Shown here in pieces: positions 31,273 through 38,712 of a stretch of DNA of 39,810 nucleotides. Every line of letters starts with the position of its first letter. The first letter of the stretch is position 1. This stretch comes from Acidovorax sp. (lineage in GTDB: Bacteria; Pseudomonadota; Gammaproteobacteria; Burkholderiales; Burkholderiaceae_C), in contig SDXZ01000006.1 of the NCBI GenBank assembly GCA_004210805.1, positions 1 to 39,810 on the forward strand. The letters are read 5' to 3'. A program made the translations under genes and the position numbers. The notes below the pieces were generated by a model. The model did not search any database. It was not told the DNA's origin and saw only the letters and a program-made list of their open reading frames with translations.

Positions 31273-31799
31273 TACATCTCCTTGGTTGAAGGCTGGGTTG
31301 TACCTTCGGACAGGCGGCGGCGCTTCTCCGAAACTGCGGTGGTGAGGTCCGGGCGCTGGGCTGCCTTGAGCACACAGGCGGGAACGCGGTCCAGCGGTTG
31401 CACCTCCATGCGGGAGGCGGCCCGCAGCGCACTCGGGCTTTGGCCCGCGATGTCGCGGAACGTGCGGCCGAAGGTCCCCAGGCTTTCCCAGCCGGTGGCG
31501 TAAGCGATGTCGATGATGAGCAGCTCGGTGTCGCGCAACAGCGTTGTTGCCTGCTCGATGCGGCGCGTCAGGAGGTAGCGGTGGGGCGGGATGCCGAAGG
31601 CCTCACGAAACGAGCGCGCGAAATGCGCTGGCGACACCCCGCTGACCTGCGCCAGCCGCTCCACGGGCCAAGCCTCGTGTGACGCGGCATCCATGCGGTC
31701 CTTTGCACGCAGCAGGCGGCGCAGCAGGGCCGGGTCTTGCGGCGCTCCGGTTTCTTTGGGGTCTTGAGACGGCGTGCGAGGGTCGTTGCAGGATGGCAT
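31272..31799 (-). CDS. AraC-family transcriptional regulator (DNA-binding domain only)
   Basis: A 175-residue protein. Two helix-turn-helix motifs of the AraC/XylS domain cover about residues 35-130 (VERLAQVSGVSPAHFARSFR and IAYATGWESLGTFGRTFR). There is no N-terminal cupin or amidase-like sensor domain; a roughly 45-residue C-terminal tail is of unknown nature. It lies first in the operon with a VOC protein and a small membrane protein and probably controls it. ATG 31799 is the nearest start to the domain; a start at 31907 would add 36 residues. No Shine-Dalgarno is obvious. Upstream (31800-32011) nothing else was recognised. Confidence 0.85.
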   Translation of the reverse strand: MPSCNDPRTPSQDPKETGAPQDPALLRRLLRAKDRMDAASHEAWPVERLAQVSGVSPAHFARSFREAFGIPPHRYLLTRRIEQATTLLRDTELLIIDIAYATGWESLGTFGRTFRDIAGQSPSALRAASRMEVQPLDRVPACVLKAAQRPDLTTAVSEKRRRLSEGTTQPSTKEM

Positions 31800-32011
31800 G
31801 GGTGCGTAGAGGGCGGCAGCAGCAGCGGTAGCCCGGCAGCTTATCCCGCTCCGTTCAAGCGGTGCAAAGCGGCGCAGAGCGAATCGTCCAGGCCCCAACC
31901 CACGCAAGAATCACGCACGCCCAAGGCACCGGTTACTGCCCTGGCATCGCTGGGCTGTTGCGCCAGTAGGGCCCGGCACCCCAACGCCAGGACACTCACG
32001 GCGGCGCACCC

Positions 32012-32398
32012 TCAGCCCGGTTCGATGTCCTCATGGATGCACAGATAGTTGCCTTCCGGGTCCTTGAACCACGCGGCCTTTTCTGCCCCGAGCACGCACA
32101 CATGGTTGACCGTCTTGAAGCCGGGGAAGTCATAGTCTTCGAACACAACCTGCGCCTGCTTGAGCTCGTCGATGGCGGCTGCAATGTCCGCCACCTTGAA
32201 GCTGATCGCAGTGTGGTCGGCCTTGGTCCCTTCCGGCTTCGGGAACAGCGCCAGCGTGCTGCCCCCAACCTCATAGACGAACTTGCCGTCGGGCCGGAAA
32301 CCGCCGGGTTTCAAGCCCAGGCAACCCTCGTAAAAGGCGCGCGCGCGGTCCATGTCCTTCACCGGCAGCATGGTGGTTACAGAGGAATTGGACAACAT
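32012..32398 (-). CDS. VOC-superfamily protein
   Basis: A 128-residue VOC protein unlike the one at 30850 in detail: TTMLPVKDMDRARAFYEGCL, ADHTAISFKVADIAAAIDEL, and FKDPEGNYLCIHEDIEP, where the glutamate in the last motif fits a metal ligand. Probably a cytoplasmic glyoxalase- or dioxygenase-like enzyme of unknown substrate. AAAGGA stands seven bases before the ATG at 32398; a longer frame to 32464 has no ribosome-binding site. It stands alone between the AraC gene and the DJ-1 family gene. Confidence 0.87.
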   Translation of the reverse strand: MLSNSSVTTMLPVKDMDRARAFYEGCLGLKPGGFRPDGKFVYEVGGSTLALFPKPEGTKADHTAISFKVADIAAAIDELKQAQVVFEDYDFPGFKTVNHVCVLGAEKAAWFKDPEGNYLCIHEDIEPG

Positions 32399-32504
32399 GG
32401 GAGGTCCTTTCGCTCGATCCGGCCTGGCATTGCCCCGCGGCACCGACCCAGCTGACCGGGTCACTGGGTCGGATGGTCAGTGTAGGTACGTTCGCGCGTC
32501 GGCG

Positions 32505-33146
32505 CTAGCGCCGACGTGTCGCCACCCGTGCCTGGGCACCGTGGTGCCCGGGCAGGTAAGGCATCAGGTGCTTCATGGCGTTCGCCACATAGGCCTCCTT
32601 TTCGCCCACCGGCGCTACATAGTGCAGTGCGCCAGCGGCAGCCTCCAGCCCTTCCGTGCGGGCGATGATCCAGGCCGCGAGGTAGGGTGAGGCCAGGCAG
32701 CCTCCGGCCGTCGCCACACTGCCCTGGGCGTAAAAAGGCTGGTTCAGCACCTCGACGCCGGCTTCCAGCACCCAAGGCTTGGTGGTGAGGTCCGTGCAGG
32801 CCGGCACGGTGCCCAGCAAACCCAGCTTGGCCAGGACCAGCGTGCCGGAGCACTGCGCTGCAATCAGCTGCCGGGCCGGGTCCAGCGCCAGCTGGGCCAT
32901 CAGCGCGGCATCTGCCACCACCTCGCGCGTGCGCACACCGCTGCCCACGATGACGGCATCGGCCGTGCGGACTTCATCCAGCAGGGATTGCGCGCGCACC
33001 GGGACCCCGTTCATGGACGTGACCTCCGGCGTGGGGCAGCACAGGCTCACGCGCCAGCCAGGGCGGTTGATACGGTGAAGGACGCCCAGGGCGATGAGCG
33101 AGTCGAGTTCGTTGAAGCCGTCGAAGGTGAGGATGGCAATGTGCAT
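32505..33146 (-). CDS. DJ-1/PfpI family protein (class I glutamine-amidotransferase-like)
   Basis: A 213-residue DJ-1/PfpI domain with the nucleophile elbow AAQCSGTLVLAKLG around residue 105; the cysteine is present. The start IAILTFDGFNELD and ADAVIVGSG are typical of the branch related to GlxA sensors and isonitrile hydratases, but there is no AraC DNA-binding domain here. ATG 33146 begins the fold; in-frame ATGs at 33197 and 33209 are possible. It is divergent from the MocR-type regulator, which probably controls it. Activity unknown. Confidence 0.85.
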   Translation of the reverse strand: MHIAILTFDGFNELDSLIALGVLHRINRPGWRVSLCCPTPEVTSMNGVPVRAQSLLDEVRTADAVIVGSGVRTREVVADAALMAQLALDPARQLIAAQCSGTLVLAKLGLLGTVPACTDLTTKPWVLEAGVEVLNQPFYAQGSVATAGGCLASPYLAAWIIARTEGLEAAAGALHYVAPVGEKEAYVANAMKHLMPYLPGHHGAQARVATRRR

Positions 33147-33181
33147 CGCAGGTGCGCCACAGCCGGCGTCGGTAGGGGGTT

Positions 33182-33234
33182 GAACAACAAAATCCATCGT
33201 AGGCAACATGCCCAATACAATCAAAAAATTGTTC
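33182..33234. promoter_or_regulatory. Possible operator between the DJ-1 and MocR genes
   Basis: GAACAA (33182-33187) and TTGTTC (33229-33234) form a widely spaced inverted repeat in the shared intergenic region. MocR regulators often bind repeated short sites between divergent genes. A -10-like TACAAT lies at 33216-33221. Weak evidence. Confidence 0.3.
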
Positions 33235-33265
33235 TGAGTACATCCACCAGCGCTTGCTGCCAACC

Positions 33266-34612
33266 ATGACTTCTGCCTTGTACCAACCGCTGGTGGACGC
33301 ACTGGCCGCGCAGATCCGCACTGGCCGGCTGCCGCCCGGCACGCGCCTGCCAACGCACCGCCAACTGGCGCGCCAGCATGGCATTGCGCTGACCACCGCC
33401 ACACGGGTGTATGCCGAGTTGCAGGCGCTGGGCCTTGCCAGCGGCGAGGTGGGCCGTGGCACCTTTGTGCGCGAGACCGCCGTGCCGCCGGGCCTGGCTA
33501 TCGACCAGCAGGCGGTGGCGGTGGGCGTGATGGACCTCAACTTCAACTACCCCGCATTGCCAGGGCAAGCCCGGCTGCTGGCCAGCGGCTTGCGCCGGCT
33601 GGCTGCCGGCGGCGACCTGGAGGCATTGCTGCGCTATGCCCCGCACAGCGGCCGCCTGCACGAGCGCGCATGTGTGGCGCAGCACCTCACCTCGGCACGC
33701 GGCCTGGGCGTGGACCCGGCGCAGGTGCTGATCGTGGACGGCGCGCAGCATGGCCTCGCCGTGACCTGCATGGCCCTGCTGCAACCCGGCGATGTGGTGG
33801 CGGTGGACGCGCTGACCTACCCGGGCTTCAAGGCGCTGGCCGGCATGCTGCACCTTACGCTAGCGCCCGTGCCCACAGGTGATGACACGGGCGGCATGGA
33901 CCTGGATGCGCTGCGGCGCCTGTGCGCACGGCGGCGCGTGAAGGCCGTCTACACCATGCCCACCCTGCACAACCCGCTGGGATGGGTGAGCAGCGCGCAG
34001 TGGCGCCAGGGCCTGGCGGCCATCGTGCGCCAACATGGCCTGTTGGCCATCGAAGATGCGGCTTACGCCTTCCTGGCCAAGGATGCGCCTGCGCCCCTGG
34101 CCACGTTTGCGCCCGAAGCCACGGTGTATGTCTCGGGCCTGTCCAAAAGCGTGGCCACCGGGCTGCGCTTCGGGTTTGTGGCCGCGCCGCTGCCATGGGC
34201 GCCGCTGCTCGAGCGCGCCATCCGCGCCACCACCTGGAACACGCCCGGGGTGGTCACGGCCCTGGCCTGCGGCTGGTTGCAGGACGGCACCGTGCGGCGC
34301 CTGGAGGCAGAAAAGCGCCGCGACGCCAGCGCTCGACAGGCCATCGCGCGCAAGGTACTGGCCGGGCTGCCGCTGGTGGGCCACTCAGCGTCCTATTTCA
34401 GCTGGCTGCCGCTGCCCGAAGGGGTGCGCGCCGACCGCGTATCGGCCGCGCTGTTGGCGGCGGGTGTGGCGGTGTCCACGGCCGAGCCGTTTGCGACCTC
34501 ACGGCAGGTGCCCCATGCAGTCCGGCTCGCATTGGGCTCGGTGTCGCACAACCAGCTGCGCTCCGCGCTGCAGGCCGTCCAAGCCGTGGTGGCGGACCAC
34601 ACAGACCGTTGA
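33266..34612 (+). CDS. MocR-type regulator: GntR DNA-binding plus aminotransferase domain
   Basis: A 448-residue fusion typical of MocR regulators: a GntR winged helix (residues of about 1-75; LPPGTRLPTHRQLARQHGIA, ATRVYAELQALGL) joined to a fold-type I aminotransferase domain with the PLP lysine K294 in SGLSKS and ARG motifs near the end. MocR proteins use PLP plus an amino-acid-like ligand to switch transcription, often of the divergent gene, here the DJ-1/PfpI gene. Catalytic aminotransfer is usually absent. ATG 33266 is chosen; a TTG at 33254 is possible. Confidence 0.93.
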   Translation: MTSALYQPLVDALAAQIRTGRLPPGTRLPTHRQLARQHGIALTTATRVYAELQALGLASGEVGRGTFVRETAVPPGLAIDQQAVAVGVMDLNFNYPALPGQARLLASGLRRLAAGGDLEALLRYAPHSGRLHERACVAQHLTSARGLGVDPAQVLIVDGAQHGLAVTCMALLQPGDVVAVDALTYPGFKALAGMLHLTLAPVPTGDDTGGMDLDALRRLCARRRVKAVYTMPTLHNPLGWVSSAQWRQGLAAIVRQHGLLAIEDAAYAFLAKDAPAPLATFAPEATVYVSGLSKSVATGLRFGFVAAPLPWAPLLERAIRATTWNTPGVVTALACGWLQDGTVRRLEAEKRRDASARQAIARKVLAGLPLVGHSASYFSWLPLPEGVRADRVSAALLAAGVAVSTAEPFATSRQVPHAVRLALGSVSHNQLRSALQAVQAVVADHTDR

Positions 34613-34649
34613 ATCGCAGCGCGAGCCGACCCGCGCCGCCGCCCATGAA

Positions 34650-34675
34650 AAGGCTCCGGCGGGTGCGGGAGCCTT
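34650..34675 (-). terminator. Terminator of pmbA
   Basis: AAGGCTCC and GGAGCCTT form a perfect 8-bp stem. On the minus strand it is followed by TTTTCATG, so it ends pmbA transcription; it may also slow transcription from the convergent MocR gene. Confidence 0.7.
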
Positions 34676-34728
34676 GGGTCGCGAGCGCGGGGACCGGCCT
34701 CACGGCCCCGCATCAGCGCATCAACACA

Positions 34729-36162
34729 TCAGCTGCCTGCGACCTTCATCCGGTTCACCAGAATCGATCCCACGGTCTTCGCACCGTAGTTGTAGACGTC
34801 CGAGCCCACGGCCTCGATGCCCTTGAGCATGTCCTTGAGATTGCCGGCAATGGTGATCTCGTGCACGGGAAAGGCGATCTGGCCGTTCTCGACCCAGAAG
34901 CCGCTTGCGCCGCGCGAGTAATCACCGGTCACGTAGTTCACGCCCTGGCCCATGAGCTCCACCACAAAAAGGCCCGTGCCCAGTTTCTTGAGCATCGCAT
35001 CGAGGTCATCGCCGGGCTGGGTAAGGCGCGAACTCATCACCAGGTTGTGCGAGCCGCCGGCATTGCCTGTGGTCTTCATGCCCAGCTTGCGCGCCGAGTA
35101 GCTCGAGAGGAAGTAGCCCTGCACGCGGCCGCCCTGCACCACCTTGCGCGGCGCCACCCGCACGCCTTCTTCGTCAAACGGCGAGCTGCCCTTGCCGCGC
35201 AGCACGAACGGGTCTTCGGCGATGTCAATGTGTTTGGGGAAAACCATCTTGCCCAGCGAGTCGAGCAGGAAGCTGCTCTTGCGGTAGAGCGAACCACCGC
35301 TCACAGCCTGCACAAAACCGCCCAAGAGGCCGGCGGCCAGGGTCGATTCGAACAGCACAGAGCACTGCGTGGTGGGGATCTTGCGGCTGCCCAGGCGGCT
35401 TAGCGCGCGCTCAGCGGCGTAGCGGCCCACGGCCGCGGGGGAGGCCAGCTCGGACGCATCGCGCATGGAGCTGTACCAGGCGTCGCGCTGCATCTCGGCG
35501 TTGCGGCCGGGCAGCGAGGCAATCGGCGCCACCGAAAAGCTGTGGCGCGAGCTGGCATAACCGCCGCGAAAGCCGCGCGTGTGGGCGCTGAAGAAGTGGC
35601 TTTGCTGCGCCGAGACACCGGCGCCTTCGCTGTTGGTGATTCGGCGGTGGGTTTTGAGCGCCGCGGCTTCGCACTCCATCGCCATGCGCGCGGCGCCTTC
35701 GCTGTCGATGGCCCAGGGATGGAACAGGTCGAGGTCGCGGTGGGTGTCTGCGGGCGCGATATCGTCGGCGTCGGGCAGGCCAGCCACGGGGTCTTCGGCT
35801 GTAAAGCGGGCGATGTCGTATGCAGCCTGCACGGTCTGCTCGATGGCCTTGGTGGAGAAATCAGAAGTACTGGCATTGCCACGGCGGTTGCCCAGGTAGA
35901 CCGTCACGCCCAGGGACTTGTCGCGGTTGCGCTCCACGTTCTCAAGCTCGCCCTTGCGCACGCTGACCGACAAGCCGCAGCCTTCGGACGCTTCGGCACC
36001 CGCATCGGTGGCGCCCAGCTTCTTGGCGTGTGCCAGGGCGCGGTCCACCAGCTCTTCAAAGAAGGGGCGGCTGTAGCTGAAGCCCGAGTCGGGGGTGCGG
36101 GGAGCGGCGGCTGCAGCGACAGCGCCAGGCGCGCGCGCGGCGCTTTGGGAGGGTTTGTTCAT
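34729..36162 (-). CDS. pmbA: Metalloprotease PmbA/TldE
   Basis: A 477-residue PmbA (TldE) protein, partner of TldD in a cytoplasmic metallopeptidase that processes unfolded peptides, such as microcin B17 and the CcdA antitoxin in E. coli. Family landmarks: KGELENVERNRDKSLGVTVY, SGGSLYRKSSFLLDSLGK, QGYFLSSYSARKLGM, HNLVM and FPVHEITIAGNLKDML. As expected for TldE, there is no HExxxH zinc motif of the TldD type. The first 25 residues are an Ala/Pro-rich extension. It is divergent from yjgA with only 64 bp between them, a common pair in proteobacteria. Confidence 0.95.
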   Translation of the reverse strand: MNKPSQSAARAPGAVAAAAAPRTPDSGFSYSRPFFEELVDRALAHAKKLGATDAGAEASEGCGLSVSVRKGELENVERNRDKSLGVTVYLGNRRGNASTSDFSTKAIEQTVQAAYDIARFTAEDPVAGLPDADDIAPADTHRDLDLFHPWAIDSEGAARMAMECEAAALKTHRRITNSEGAGVSAQQSHFFSAHTRGFRGGYASSRHSFSVAPIASLPGRNAEMQRDAWYSSMRDASELASPAAVGRYAAERALSRLGSRKIPTTQCSVLFESTLAAGLLGGFVQAVSGGSLYRKSSFLLDSLGKMVFPKHIDIAEDPFVLRGKGSSPFDEEGVRVAPRKVVQGGRVQGYFLSSYSARKLGMKTTGNAGGSHNLVMSSRLTQPGDDLDAMLKKLGTGLFVVELMGQGVNYVTGDYSRGASGFWVENGQIAFPVHEITIAGNLKDMLKGIEAVGSDVYNYGAKTVGSILVNRMKVAGS

Positions 36163-36226
36163 AGCGACGGCTATGATACTTGCCGCTGTGGCACTGCCCC
36201 GTCCGATTCATTTTTGCCCCCACCCC

Positions 36227-36904
36227 ATGTCACGCAAACCCAAAAAAGGCTACTTTGTGAGAGGCCAGTTCGTTGCCGAAGGCAGCGAAATGGACATCCA
36301 GCTCAAGGCCGAACTCAAAGGCACGCCCGATGCCAGCCGCACGGATATGAAGCGCGAGAGCGATGAACTTCAGGATCTGGGCAAGGAATTGATGGGCTTG
36401 CGCCCCGACCTTTTCGAAAGTGTGGGCCTGCCGGACAAGCTGGCGGACGCGATGAAGGAGGCCAAGCGCATCACCAATTTCGAAGGCAAGCGCCGCCAGA
36501 TGCAGTTTGTGGGCAAGCTCATGCGCAAGCTGGAGCCCCAGGTGGTGGAAGCCGCGCGCCGCGCGCTCGAGACGCAGCGCACGGGCTCGGCCTCTGACAA
36601 GCTCGCCCTGCACCTGGCCGAGCAATGGCGCGACCGGCTGATCGCTGACGACAGCGCCCTGCCGCAGTGGATGGAGGAGCAGCCCGGCACCGACACCCAG
36701 CAGCTGCGCGCGCTGATCCGCCAAGCCCGCAAAGACGCACAGCCTGCCGGCAAGGAGGCCAATGTTCAGGTCTCGCAAGGTCTGGCGCCGCGCAAGGGCC
36801 GTGCCTACCGCGAGCTGTTCCAGCTGGTGCGCGAGCATCTGGGCGCTGGCGCCGGTGATGCGGACGATGCCGACGACGACTCTGAAGAAGACGGCAATGA
36901 CTGA
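36227..36904 (+). CDS. yjgA: YjgA/DarP 50S-subunit assembly factor (DUF615)
   Basis: A 225-residue DUF615 protein. The core (ELQDLGKELMGLRPDLFESV ... FEGKRRQMQFVGKLMRKLE ... LPQWMEEQPGTDTQQLRALI) matches YjgA, now called DarP, which associates with late 50S ribosome precursors in E. coli. The C-terminus is unusually acidic (DADDADDDSEEDGND), just after a basic segment. The ATG at 36227 gives the standard N-terminus (SRKPKKGYFV). The last 8 bases overlap the start of mog, so the two genes are coupled. Confidence 0.93.
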   Translation: MSRKPKKGYFVRGQFVAEGSEMDIQLKAELKGTPDASRTDMKRESDELQDLGKELMGLRPDLFESVGLPDKLADAMKEAKRITNFEGKRRQMQFVGKLMRKLEPQVVEAARRALETQRTGSASDKLALHLAEQWRDRLIADDSALPQWMEEQPGTDTQQLRALIRQARKDAQPAGKEANVQVSQGLAPRKGRAYRELFQLVREHLGAGAGDADDADDDSEEDGND

Positions 36905-37523
36905 CACGGCCCATGACGCCGCGAGCGCACCCCACGATGCCGTGCGCATCGGCATCGTCTCCGTCAGCGACCGCGCCAGCAGCGGTGTGTACGAAGACAA
37001 GGGCCTGCCTGCACTGCAGGACTGGCTGACCCGCGCGCTGCACAACCCCATCACCTTCGAGCCGCGCCTGATCCCCGACGAGCAGGAGCGCATTAGCGCC
37101 ACGCTGATCGATCTGGTCGACACGGTAGGCTGCCACCTGGTGCTGACCACCGGCGGCACCGGCCCTGCCCTGCGCGACGTGACGCCCGAGGCCACGCTGG
37201 CCGTGGCGCACAAGGAGATGCCGGGCTTTGGCGAGCAGATGCGCCAGATCAGCCTGAAGTTTGTGCCCACCGCCATCCTCTCGCGCCAGGTGGCGGTGAT
37301 CCGGGGCCAGAGCCTCGTCATCAACCTGCCCGGCCAGCCCAAAGCCATTGCCGAGACACTGGAAGGTTTGAAGGACGCCGATGGCAAACAGGTCGTGCCC
37401 GGTATCTTTGCCGCCGTGCCCTATTGCATCGATCTGATCGGCGGGCCGTACCTGGAGTCGCGCGACGCGGTGTGCAAGGCGTTCCGCCCCAAGAGTGCCG
37501 TGCGGGCGCCGCGCCCGGCCTGA
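36897..37523 (+). CDS. mog: Molybdopterin adenylyltransferase
   Basis: A 208-residue MogA-type enzyme that adenylates molybdopterin before molybdenum insertion. Motifs: IGIVSVSDRASSGVYEDKG, the nucleotide-binding TTGGTGPALRDVTPEAT, and LINLPGQPKAI. The product feeds all molybdoenzymes, including the nitrate reductase encoded at 7174 in the same window, a pathway link but not an operon link. The start overlaps the yjgA stop by 8 bp. A small N-terminal extension (about 14 residues) precedes the fold. Confidence 0.94.
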   Translation: MTDTAHDAASAPHDAVRIGIVSVSDRASSGVYEDKGLPALQDWLTRALHNPITFEPRLIPDEQERISATLIDLVDTVGCHLVLTTGGTGPALRDVTPEATLAVAHKEMPGFGEQMRQISLKFVPTAILSRQVAVIRGQSLVINLPGQPKAIAETLEGLKDADGKQVVPGIFAAVPYCIDLIGGPYLESRDAVCKAFRPKSAVRAPRPA

Positions 37524-37553
37524 CGCTGCATTTCTGACGTCACAATGGCCGCC

Positions 37554-37598
37554 AGCGCTTGATAGTCAAGCGCTGATAGCTATATATTTAATAGCAAA
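37554..37598 (+). repeat. Palindromic repeat, copy F, in a larger hairpin
   Basis: A perfect 9-bp stem (AGCGCTTGA / TCAAGCGCT, 37554-37574) is followed by GCTATATATTTAATAGC. It is flanked by an 11-bp inverted repeat, CGCCCGGCCTG (37512-37522) and CAGGCCGGGCG (37607-37617), whose left arm covers the last codons of mog and whose right arm starts before the cysE stop. It lies between the convergent ends of mog and cysE and probably terminates both. Confidence 0.85.
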
Positions 37599-37619
37599 AT
37601 ACACTGCAGGCCGGGCGGC

Positions 37620-38402
37620 CTACTTGCCCACCAGCTCGTTGAGCTTGCCCGCCTCGAACTGCTCCTTGAGCGCCGCATCGCAGGGCACGCAGTCGGTCGC
37701 CTGCTGCGAGCCGGCCGAGAGCTTCTCGATGGCCTGCCACAAGAGGGCGATCTGGTGCTCTTGTGACGACGCGTTGTCGATCAGGCCGCGCATGGCCTGC
37801 GAAAGCGGGTCGTCCTCTTGCGTGATGCCATAGGCCGAGAACTTGCGCGCCTGCTGCGGCTCGGTGACGTCGGCGCTTTCGCCCGCCTTGGAGGGGATGA
37901 TGCGCGCCGGGATGCCCACCGCCGTGGCACCCGCGGGCACGGGCTTGATAACCACCGCGTTGCTGCCGATCTTGGCCCCGTCGCCCACCACGAAGCCGCC
38001 CAGCACCTTGGCGCCGGCGCTCACCACCACATCCTTGCCCAGCGTGGGGTGGCGCTTGGCGCCCTTGTACAGCGAGGTGCCGCCCAGCGTAACGCCCTGG
38101 TAGATGGTGCAGCCGTCGCCGATCTCGGCGGTCTCGCCCACCACCACGCCCATCGCGTGGTCAAAGAAAACGCGCTCGCCGATCTTGGCGCCCGGGTGGA
38201 TCTCGATGCCGGTGAACCAGCGTGCAAAGTGCGAGGTGAAGCGGCCTAGCCACTTGAGGCCATGCTTCCAGAACCAGTGCGCAGGGCGATGCAGCCAGAT
38301 CGCATGCAGTCCCGGATAACAGGTGATCACCTCCCACGTGCTGCGCGCGGCAGGATCGCGGTCAAGGATGCACTGGATATCGGAACGCAGGCGGGCGAAC
38401 AT
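37620..38402 (-). CDS. cysE: Serine O-acetyltransferase
   Basis: A 260-residue CysE: it transfers acetyl from acetyl-CoA to serine, the first step of cysteine synthesis. An N-terminal helical segment ([23 protein letters not shown]) precedes the left-handed beta-helix with the active-site region [18 protein letters not shown] and [20 protein letters not shown]. The C-terminal roughly 85 residues extend beyond the usual end of short CysE forms, and the usual terminal Ile that docks into cysteine synthase is absent (ends LVGK), so the cysteine synthase complex may not form. It follows trmJ on the same strand after a 310-bp gap that contains a very large palindrome. Confidence 0.95.
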   Translation of the reverse strand: MFARLRSDIQCILDRDPAARSTWEVITCYPGLHAIWLHRPAHWFWKHGLKWLGRFTSHFARWFTGIEIHPGAKIGERVFFDHAMGVVVGETAEIGDGCTIYQGVTLGGTSLYKGAKRHPTLGKDVVVSAGAKVLGGFVVGDGAKIGSNAVVIKPVPAGATAVGIPARIIPSKAGESADVTEPQQARKFSAYGITQEDDPLSQAMRGLIDNASSQEHQIALLWQAIEKLSAGSQQATDCVPCDAALKEQFEAGKLNELVGK

Positions 38403-38432
38403 CGTGGCTCGTTTCTTTTGGTTATGTGTTGA

Positions 38433-38698
38433 GAACGTGTCTACGGTCTTTTTGGGGCCGCGTTGGGGCTCAATCGGGATGAGTGGATGCTCCGGCTGCG
38501 CAGCATGGGCTCATGCCCATGCAAGCAGCCGGTGCGCCCAATCGCCCGATTTCGCCCCAACCCTTCGGGCAAGTGTATGGTCGGGCGGTCTGCGGCGTTG
38601 CGGCGCTTGTGGATAGCCGACTATCCACTGCGCACCGCGCCTTGCATCCCATCCCGAAAATACACTTGCGCGGCCCTAAAAAGACCGTAGACACGTTC
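38433..38698. repeat. 266-bp nested palindrome between trmJ and cysE
   Basis: An outer 30-bp inverted repeat (38433-38462 with 38669-38698) has one mismatch. It encloses two separate long hairpins. Arm A (about 38463-38561) has stems TTGGGGC/GCCCCAA, AATCGGG/CCCGATT, CCGGCTGC/GCAGCCGG and CATGGGC/GCCCATG. Arm B (about 38571-38668) has stems AAGTGTAT/ATACACTT, TCGGG/CCCGA, GGCG/CGCC, GCGG/CCGC and GTGGATAG/CTATCCAC. The whole would fold into a three-way junction as RNA, or a cruciform as DNA. No gene is inside. Probably a dispersed structured repeat; its function is unknown. Confidence 0.85.
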
Positions 38699-38712
38699 TA
38701 TGGCTGCGCAGT

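Noticed and set aside
37512..37617. A mobile element with 11-bp terminal inverted repeats around copy F
   Set aside because: The left arm is within the last codons of mog and the interval holds no transposase or target duplication; it is more likely a composite terminator.
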